Part shown: positions 1 through 4,745 of the stretch, piece after piece | How the letters are laid out: each line of letters opens with the position of its first letter | Position numbering within the stretch: position 1 is the stretch's first letter | From: Bacteroidota bacterium | GTDB taxonomy: Bacteria; Bacteroidota; Bacteroidia; Bacteroidales; VadinHA17 | Reading direction: 5' to 3' | Length of the DNA stretch: 6,530 nucleotides | NCBI GenBank assembly: GCA_030628785.1 | Contig: DAOVQI010000194.1 | Location: 1 to 6,530, forward strand | Notes under the pieces: model-generated | Database searches by the model: none | The model's input: only the letters and a program-made list of their open reading frames with translations | Told to the model about the DNA's origin: nothing | Made by a program: the position numbers and the translations under genes

Positions 1-7
1 GAGATTA

Positions 8-170
8 AATATTGAGCCTACTCCAAAAAGTCGCTTTTTCGCCACTAAAGCACTAAAACACAAAATCCCACCAAAGTTATTGGCTGGTATTCTTTATTTT
101 GTGAAATTTTGTGCTTTGGTGTTTTTGTGGCATTTTTTAATTTCTTACTTTTCGGAGTGGACTCAATATT
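8..170. repeat. Long imperfect inverted repeat (foldback element)
   Basis: Two arms pair in two blocks. The outer block matches 8-31 with the reverse complement of 147-170 at 21 of 24 positions. The inner block matches 41-66 with 106-131 at 22 of 26 positions, and two of its four differences would be G-U pairs in RNA. A short unpaired stretch separates the blocks (32-40 against 132-146), and the loop is 67-105. No reading frame of note lies inside. This could be a small non-autonomous foldback or MITE-like repeat, a degenerate intergenic palindrome, or a transcript-end structure for a gene off the left edge. No target-site duplication was recognised. The pairing is seen directly; its role is not known. 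Confidence 0.7.
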
Positions 171-401
171 GGTATTTATTTGATTTTTGTGATTTTGCCA
201 TAGGCATCACTCCGTGAGTATTTTGTGATTTTCTGCCAAAAAATACAGGAATATTAGAATTAAGACACTAAGGGTCTTCATACGGACTCTGGCAGGTTAT
301 TCCAAGCTCAAACACTAAAAGGCTTATTTCCAGCCAAATATAATTCGGCTCTACATTTCGGTCCAAGCTCTCCACAACATCTCAACAAACTGATTAGCTC
401 C
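171..401. other. Intergenic stretch with no gene
   Basis: No supported coding region on either strand. It contains a 12-base direct repeat, TTTTGTGATTTT, at 185-196 and 221-232, each followed within two bases by GCC. It also holds a degenerate copy of the CTAAGGGTCT palindrome at 262-278 and a 9-base direct repeat, TCCAAGCTC, at 301-309 and 362-370. It lies downstream of the small secreted protein gene. No strong terminator for that gene was found; the hairpin at 332-350 has a mismatch and no T-run. Confidence 0.6.
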
Positions 402-791
402 CTATTTTTTCCCCTTTCGTTGTGCAGTTAAATCGAGAACTCCTCCTGAATAACTCGCATCCCCTGTAAAACTATCTTTCTTAAATGTGCCGGAAATATT
501 TACCGTTTCCCCTTCGACATATACCGTAAATTCGATCTTCTTAGCTTTATAAACTACGTCAACAGCGTTATACTTCATATATTCATTGAACTCCATGGTA
601 ACAGCATATCCGGATTTCTTTTTTGAAATTACAAGATTACCAGTGGTATATCCTTCAGGAGCTTCGGGTGCCTTAAACTCCCAGGTTCCTGCCGGGCTGA
701 ACTTTTTTTCTCCGGGAGCAAAAGTGAGTGAAGTAGTAAAAATAACAAGGACTAAAAGCAATAAAATTCCGGTAATGTTTTTTTGTTTCAT
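402..791 (-). CDS. Small secreted protein of unknown function
   Basis: A 129-residue protein that begins with a signal peptide: lysines at 2 and 4, a hydrophobic run at about 6-24, then probable cleavage near the Ala-Pro at 25-26. There is no lipobox cysteine, so it is probably exported to the periplasm or beyond rather than lipid-anchored. The mature part is about 100 residues, rich in alternating beta-strand patterns, with an early Gly-Thr-Trp (35-37) and a lysine-rich tail. The Gly-x-Trp near the start of a small beta protein recalls lipocalin-like folds, but this is only a resemblance. The ATG at 789-791 is the natural start because the signal peptide begins right there; the stop is TAG. 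It follows the probable terminator after the sulfatase by 67 bp, so it is likely transcribed separately. No consensus Bacteroidota promoter (TTTG and TAnnTTTG) was found in that gap. Function not recognised. Confidence 0.8.
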   Translation of the reverse strand: MKQKNITGILLLLVLVIFTTSLTFAPGEKKFSPAGTWEFKAPEAPEGYTTGNLVISKKKSGYAVTMEFNEYMKYNAVDVVYKAKKIEFTVYVEGETVNISGTFKKDSFTGDASYSGGVLDLTAQRKGKK

Positions 792-840
792 AACTAAAAG
801 TTTTTGATTGTTAATAATTTATTGACGATATTGTTTTATT

Positions 841-868
841 GAAAAGACCCTTATGAAAAGACCCTTAG
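841..868. repeat. Tandem 14-bp duplication beside the terminator hairpin
   Basis: Units at 841-854 (GAAAAGACCCTTAT) and 855-868 (GAAAAGACCCTTAG) match at 13 of 14 positions. The second unit forms part of the left arm of the hairpin at 859-892. On the minus strand the duplication gives two successive GGGTCTTTTC stretches after the hairpin. Confidence 0.75.
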
Positions 869-892
869 GGTTTTAAAAAACCCTAAGGGTCT
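859..892 (-). terminator. Probable rho-independent terminator after the sulfatase
   Basis: Perfect inverted repeat: 859-874 (AGACCCTTAGGGTTTT) pairs with 877-892 over all 16 bases, leaving a 2-base loop. It begins 11 bp beyond the sulfatase stop codon. On the minus strand the stem ends in CT followed by TTT, a T-run of only four, so the tail is short for a classical terminator. The position between two co-directional genes supports termination of the three-gene operon. The same palindrome core recurs in degenerate form at 262-278, so it may also belong to a dispersed repeat family. Confidence 0.7.
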
Positions 893-902
893 CTAAATGT
901 GT

Positions 903-2453
903 TTAAAAATATTCCTGCTGAATATTCAATAGTTCAAGATATTTTTCATCCGTATCCCCCAATTCCTGCTTCTTTTTCAATAATTCCTTTTTCAATTCAA
1001 TGATTACTTCATTGTATTCCTGATCGTTGTAGACATTCTTAAGTTCTTTCGGATCTTTTTCAAGGTCATAGAGTTCCCATCCAATTTTTGTTGGTTCTTT
1101 TGAAGCTCCAGTCATGTCCAGAGGTAATCCATAAAAGAAAATAAGCTTATACTTTTTTGTCCTGATGCCATAATGTGCCGGACGGGTCGTATGCATCCAG
1201 TATCGGTAATACATAGAATTTCGCCAATCTGCCGGCGTTTCCCCTTTTAAAATCACACGAAAGCTTCTGCCCTGCATGTCATCTGGGATATTAAGACCTG
1301 CATAATCAAGAAATGTTGGTGCAAAATCAGTATTGATCACAATATTGTCATTTACTCTTCCCGCTTTGATATCGGGTGGATATCGTACCAGAAAAGGGAT
1401 ACGCAACGATTCTTCATACATCCAGCGTTTATCGATATAATTGTGCTCACCAAGAAAATATCCCTGGTCGGAGGTATAAATGATCACAGTATTATCCATC
1501 AGATTATTTTCATCCAGGTAATTCAATAACCGCCCAACATTTTGGTCGACAGCTGTTATCGTTCGCAGGTATCTTTTCAGGAATATCTCATAGGTTTTTT
1601 TTCTCACTTCTTTTGTCTTCAGGCCTTCAAAGTCCTGGGCACCTTCGGAGTGATAGTTTTCCCGCACCTGACGTTTTGCCATGGTTTCGATGGTAAAACC
1701 GTATTCCCTGGACCCGGCAGAACGATGCGATTTATCTTCCCAAAGGCTTTCCGGTTCGGGGATCTCAACATCAGTTAGATAATCTTTCAACCGGTCAGGG
1801 TATTCCCAGGGTTCATGCGGTGCCTTAAAGTGACACATTAAAAAGAAAGGTTTTTCCTTATCCCTGTTATTTATCCATTCGATGGTAAGGTTTGTAATCA
1901 CGTCCGCTGAATAACCATTGTAGGTTCTTATAATGCTATCATGATCCGTCATAACCGGATTAAAGTAACGCCCCTGCCCCGGGAGAACATTCCAATAATC
2001 AAACCCACTGGGTTCTTTATGTAAATGCCATTTCCCAATCATAGAAGTCTGGTATCCACCCTGTTTTAAAATTTTAACTACATTTTGCTGATCAGGATCA
2101 AGGGCGTCGCTTAAGGTATAAACTCCATTTTTATGGCTGTATTTACCCGTAAGAATGGTAGCCCTGCTCGGGACACAAATGGAATTTGTACAGAAGCAGT
2201 TTTCCAGTCGCATACCTTCCCTGGCAATCCGGTCGATATTAGGTGTAGGCACAATATCCGACAACCTTGAGCCATAACAACTAATGGCGTTCACAGCATG
2301 ATCATCAGACATGATGAAAAGGATGTTCGGAGGTCGTGTATCAGAGTGACTCAGTTGTCTTTTACAAGAGATAAATAGAAAAACAAGGGAGGTAGCACAA
2401 ATTCCAATTGCTTTCAACATGAAAGGTTGTTTCAAACCAATGCTATTCATCAT
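903..2453 (-). CDS. Formylglycine-dependent sulfatase (S1 family), probable lipoprotein
   Basis: A 516-residue sulfatase of the alkaline phosphatase superfamily that hydrolyses sulfate esters, probably from a sulfated glycan. The active-site signature CVPSR lies at 93-97; Cys93 would be converted to formylglycine by a maturation enzyme not encoded here. Other expected residues are present: metal ligands Asp50-Asp51 near the N-terminus, Lys141 and His143 in GKWH, His213 in APHEPW, Asp329 in SDQG, then His337 and Lys342. A C-terminal DUF4976-type region ends with an ELYDLEKDP motif (460-468), so the protein is full length. The N-terminus has a hydrophobic segment (about 11-29) ending in Cys30, a likely lipidation site with Phe rather than Leu at -3. 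Two adjacent ATG codons are possible starts; the difference is one residue. The sequence resembles proteins often annotated as N-acetylglucosamine-6-sulfatase or mucin-desulfating sulfatase, but the substrate cannot be assigned from sequence. It lies 49 bp after the CBM9-like gene and is probably cotranscribed with it. Confidence 0.95.
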   Translation of the reverse strand: MMNSIGLKQPFMLKAIGICATSLVFLFISCKRQLSHSDTRPPNILFIMSDDHAVNAISCYGSRLSDIVPTPNIDRIAREGMRLENCFCTNSICVPSRATILTGKYSHKNGVYTLSDALDPDQQNVVKILKQGGYQTSMIGKWHLHKEPSGFDYWNVLPGQGRYFNPVMTDHDSIIRTYNGYSADVITNLTIEWINNRDKEKPFFLMCHFKAPHEPWEYPDRLKDYLTDVEIPEPESLWEDKSHRSAGSREYGFTIETMAKRQVRENYHSEGAQDFEGLKTKEVRKKTYEIFLKRYLRTITAVDQNVGRLLNYLDENNLMDNTVIIYTSDQGYFLGEHNYIDKRWMYEESLRIPFLVRYPPDIKAGRVNDNIVINTDFAPTFLDYAGLNIPDDMQGRSFRVILKGETPADWRNSMYYRYWMHTTRPAHYGIRTKKYKLIFFYGLPLDMTGASKEPTKIGWELYDLEKDPKELKNVYNDQEYNEVIIELKKELLKKKQELGDTDEKYLELLNIQQEYF

Positions 2454-2502
2454 ATTATTAACTCTTTTCCGTCTTCACTAAAATGGTCGTATTGCATTTG
2501 CT

Positions 2503-3654
2503 TTATTCTTTCCAGGTGCGTCCTTCATGGTTGATATGCCAGGTTGTACCTTCAGTAAATCCCGGCATGGAAATTTCAAACATACTTTTAGTCACCCATA
2601 TTCCCGGAGTTCCCGGCAGTTCATTTAATATTTTCTGATTTGCACCAAGCTCCTGCAAGCTATTCGCAAAATAACCATTCTTATTTTTGTAAGTTTTCTG
2701 TAAATAATATAGTTGTCGCAGGGCCCATTTTTTTTCCTCATCCTTATTGTAAATAAATTCATCTATACCTTCCCCTACGTATTTTTCTGAGAATTGAAGG
2801 AATCCCCACATCTCAGGCATATGCATGTTGATTGCCCCCTGTGGGGACCAGACCCAATTGTTCTCAGGTAAAGGTTTGTTGGTCCCCGGATCTTTTCTTT
2901 TTACATACCTGCCGTCCACGATATCCGTAGTCCATTCAACCCTTGAAAAATTGATCCTCCACTGGTCTCCGGCTTTGAGAGGATAATTTGCACCGGCACA
3001 TTCCTTCAGAATATTCCAGGGCATGGCAATCTCAAGAGTCCATTTTTCGTCTTTACCTGAAGGATCATTAATGGTACCGTAGATTTCCACACCGACTTTC
3101 ATACCGTTTATATCCCAGCCACTTATTGCCGGACCTCCATCCCTGTATGGCTTGTCAAGCATCAGATCCCATTCTGTCCCATACGCATTCATCTCAAACT
3201 CATAATAGTTATGTGTATCTCCGTCAGGGTCAATAAAAACTTCAAAATCGTTATCATAAAAAATAACAGTGTCTCTTTGCCGTAAAGTTGCCCATATCTC
3301 CGGTTCCTCCAATTCTGCTGATATATATAAATACTTATCATCCCAGAGCATTTTTGCTCTTGTATTTAGTCTTGGTTTTGGCTTCAATTCACCTTCAATA
3401 TCAACAAAATAATCGGTCCACGGAGCCTTTTCCCAACTCTCTTCCGTTATTTTCCCATCAACTGTTATTGGTTCTGGGGTCTTATAACACACATAATGTT
3501 TGGGTGAGAAAGGAATTTCCGGTTTTAAAATTTCGATCGAATCTGTATCCGGATCACTTCTTCCTGTTCGATCATCTACACCGGAACATCTGGTAATAAA
3601 AAAACTAACGCAGGCAATCAGGGATACTAGAAAAATCTTTTTTAATAATTTCAT
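2503..3654 (-). CDS. CBM9-like carbohydrate-binding lipoprotein
   Basis: A 383-residue protein with one CBM9-like (DOMON-related) beta-sandwich at about 55-290. Typical features are the opening ITVDGKITEESWEKAP (63-78), the strand with WDDKYLYISAELEEPEIWAT (104-123), the DNDFEVFIDPDGD stretch (134-146) and the WTLEIAMPW segment (205-213). The domain closes with NWVWSPQG and MWGFLQF (266-288). A helical tail (about 305-383) has no function I recognise; such tails are common in this group. The N-terminus is a signal sequence with Cys23 after Ile-Thr-Arg. Arg at -1 is unusual for a lipobox, so lipidation is likely but not certain. No catalytic residues are evident; binding or presenting glycan is inferred from the family. 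The gene starts 36 bp after the broken hydrolase gene and ends 49 bp before the sulfatase, consistent with one operon. Confidence 0.88.
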   Translation of the reverse strand: MKLLKKIFLVSLIACVSFFITRCSGVDDRTGRSDPDTDSIEILKPEIPFSPKHYVCYKTPEPITVDGKITEESWEKAPWTDYFVDIEGELKPKPRLNTRAKMLWDDKYLYISAELEEPEIWATLRQRDTVIFYDNDFEVFIDPDGDTHNYYEFEMNAYGTEWDLMLDKPYRDGGPAISGWDINGMKVGVEIYGTINDPSGKDEKWTLEIAMPWNILKECAGANYPLKAGDQWRINFSRVEWTTDIVDGRYVKRKDPGTNKPLPENNWVWSPQGAINMHMPEMWGFLQFSEKYVGEGIDEFIYNKDEEKKWALRQLYYLQKTYKNKNGYFANSLQELGANQKILNELPGTPGIWVTKSMFEISMPGFTEGTTWHINHEGRTWKE

Positions 3655-3690
3655 TGAGCAACAGTTTTGTTATGATTAACTCTGAATTAT

Positions 3691-4326
3691 TTATGTTATC
3701 CTTTTCCAGTGTTTTCTTTTCATTCTCCCTTCATTGAACAATGTTACTCCATCAGCACCGCCACGCAGGGCATAATCAACAGCTTCAGGCAACTCCCCAG
3801 GCGAAAGAGCGGGTATAAATAATCCGCTAAAGATAGGGAAATCACCCTTTATTCCGTCCACTCCTTCCCTTGTCACCTTTTCAATCTATTTTACATCTTC
3901 CTCATAATAATTATGGTACATCATTGGAAAGACAGCATCCAGGTTCCACTTTGTCCACTCTTGACGGACTAGCTTCTTCGCAATAGACGGAGAAGGGAAC
4001 ACAGCTGCGGTTAGTTTTTTTCCTCTCTCTTTAGTTATTACTGAGAGCTGATTCACCAGGTTGGTAACACTATCGTACCGGAATTGAAACCAAGACTGAT
4101 AAGAAGGAGGATCTTCCAGTAACAAAATACCATAAACTCCATGATCAGCAAGTTCTCTAAACTTATCCTCCCAATTCTTTGAAAATCCATCCCGTCCACT
4201 TATCCATACCCATAGGGTGGTTACAGGTTTTCCGTCAGTACTTTTACATGATTTAAGTAAAGTTACTCCGGAAATCATTCCCAGAGTACCCAGGCTTAAC
4301 GAACGGATAAATTCTCTTTTATCCAT
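3691..4326 (-). pseudogene. Broken putative glycoside hydrolase (GHL10-type TIM barrel), in-frame TAG
   Basis: One reading frame of 211 codons plus a final TAA is interrupted by a TAG at 3886-3888 (codon 147). The frame is otherwise continuous: codons 1-146 end in YYEEDVK and codons 148-211 resume with IEKVTREGVDGIKG. The N-terminus has a KREF start, a hydrophobic segment and Cys27, matching exported lipoproteins with Tat-like leaders. The parts resemble a secreted family-10-like putative glycoside hydrolase of Bacteroidota: WVWIS near 39-43, QFRYDSV at 81-87, TAAVFPSP at 106-113, the VRQEWTKWNLDAVFPMMYH strand at 120-138 and GADGVTLF near the C-terminus. From memory of that family, the codon after EDVK is usually Trp, so TGG to TAG is the simplest origin. 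Members I recall are roughly 350-400 residues; here GVYGILLL (63-70) runs straight into the late barrel, so about 150 central residues seem missing. The 61-codon piece with GTG at 3874-3876 is the tail of this gene, not a separate gene. Family name is moderately sure, the break is certain as sequenced. Confidence 0.8.
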
Positions 4327-4355
4327 ATAAAAAAAACTATTAATTAACGTGTTGT

Positions 4356-4376
4356 GTGGTTGGAGTTAGCAACCAC
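4356..4376. promoter_or_regulatory. Small hairpin in the leader of the broken hydrolase operon
   Basis: GTGGTTG at 4356-4362 pairs perfectly with CAACCAC at 4370-4376 across a 7-base loop. It lies 30-50 bases upstream of the ATG at 4324-4326 on the minus strand, so it would fall in the untranslated leader or promoter region. A T/A-rich run separates it from the start codon. It could be an operator half-site pair, a leader structure or chance; no regulator is encoded in the window. Confidence 0.3.
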
Positions 4377-4544
4377 CTGAAGGTCAGACTGAATATTTTT
4401 TTTTCGTGATATCTTAAATTGAACTAATACCAACCAGTTTTTAACATATAACAAAGACAAAAGATAAAAGACAAAAGTACTAAAACCAACAACCTGAAAT
4501 AGTGTCTGAAGGATCAACCACCTCCCCCTCCCTTCGGTCGGGTA

Positions 4545-4565
4545 CTCCTCCTTTCCAAGGAGGAG
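4545..4565. repeat. Perfect 9-bp hairpin, CTCCTCCTT stem
   Basis: CTCCTCCTT at 4545-4553 pairs with AAGGAGGAG at 4557-4565 over a 3-base loop. Neither strand shows a T-run after the stem, so it is unlikely to be an efficient intrinsic terminator, although it sits between two co-directional genes. It is best read as part of the dispersed repeat. Confidence 0.65.
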
Positions 4566-4598
4566 AATTTGATGCTAAGAAAACACTAAGAACTGGAA

Positions 4599-4671
4599 CC
4601 CAGCATCCAGTACCCCAGTGAAATATGCTCCTTCGTCGCATTTCACGGGGCAGGCCCAGCACCCAGTACCC
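4599..4671. repeat. Near-identical 17-bp direct repeats flanking a bulged hairpin
   Basis: Copies at 4599-4615 and 4655-4671 read CCCAGCATCCAGTACCC and CCCAGCACCCAGTACCC, one difference. Between them CCCC (4613-4616) plus GTGAAAT (4618-4624) pairs with ATTTCAC plus GGGG (4640-4650), giving an 11-bp stem with one bulged A at 4617 and a 15-base loop. The hairpin's left CCCC overlaps the end of the first repeat. Confidence 0.6.
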
Positions 4672-4745
4672 ATCATCATGCAATTAACATATAACATTTA
4701 ACTCATAACTTTTTCATCCCAACACACTGATTAACTACATTTATA

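Larger units (their letters stand above)
4441..4696. repeat. Composite patch of short repeats and hairpins, bounded by 13-bp direct repeats
   Basis: The identical 13-mer TTAACATATAACA stands at 4441-4453 and 4684-4696. Between them are an 11-base repeat AAAGACAAAAG at 4453-4463 and 4467-4477 (14-base period), a GC-rich hairpin at 4545-4565, a second hairpin at 4613-4650, and a 17-base repeat at 4599-4615 and 4655-4671 differing at one base. The GC content of 4519-4565 and 4599-4672 is clearly above the flanks. Similar CTCCTCC palindromes and CAGCATCCAGTACCC-type strings are, as I recall, common dispersed intergenic repeats in Bacteroidota. The minus-strand frame across 4480-4683 is a translation of these repeats and not a gene. 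The rest of 4327-4745 holds no gene. Confidence 0.6.

Noticed and set aside
185..237. CRISPR-like repeat pair
   Set aside because: Only two 12-base copies, AT-rich, with no further units or cas genes.
332..350. Possible terminator hairpin after the small secreted protein
   Set aside because: Only a 7-bp stem with one mismatch, no T-run on the minus strand, and about 50 bp past the stop.
586..807. Plus-strand open frame of 73 codons
   Set aside because: Opposite the small secreted protein gene, whose signal peptide and beta pattern are convincing.
792..858. Bacteroidota promoter for the small secreted protein
   Set aside because: No TAnnTTTG with a suitably spaced TTTG was found, so no promoter is claimed.
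1542..1778. Plus-strand open frame of 78 codons
   Set aside because: Lies entirely opposite the conserved sulfatase gene; a shadow frame.
3288..3596. Plus-strand open frame of 102 codons
   Set aside because: Opposite the CBM9-like gene, with low-complexity hydrophobic composition and no supporting motif.
3691..3876. Separate 61-codon gene starting at GTG
   Set aside because: It is in the same frame as the upstream piece, with only the TAG and three codons between them; it is the tail of one broken gene.
3886..3888. Genome-wide amber reassignment (for example pyrrolysine)
   Set aside because: A neighbouring gene uses TAG as its apparent stop, and the gene also seems to lack its middle, which favours simple decay.
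4480..4683. Minus-strand open frame of 67 codons
   Set aside because: It runs through direct repeats and hairpins, is rich in Pro, Gly, Trp and Arg from repeat sequence, and has no signal peptide or family resemblance.
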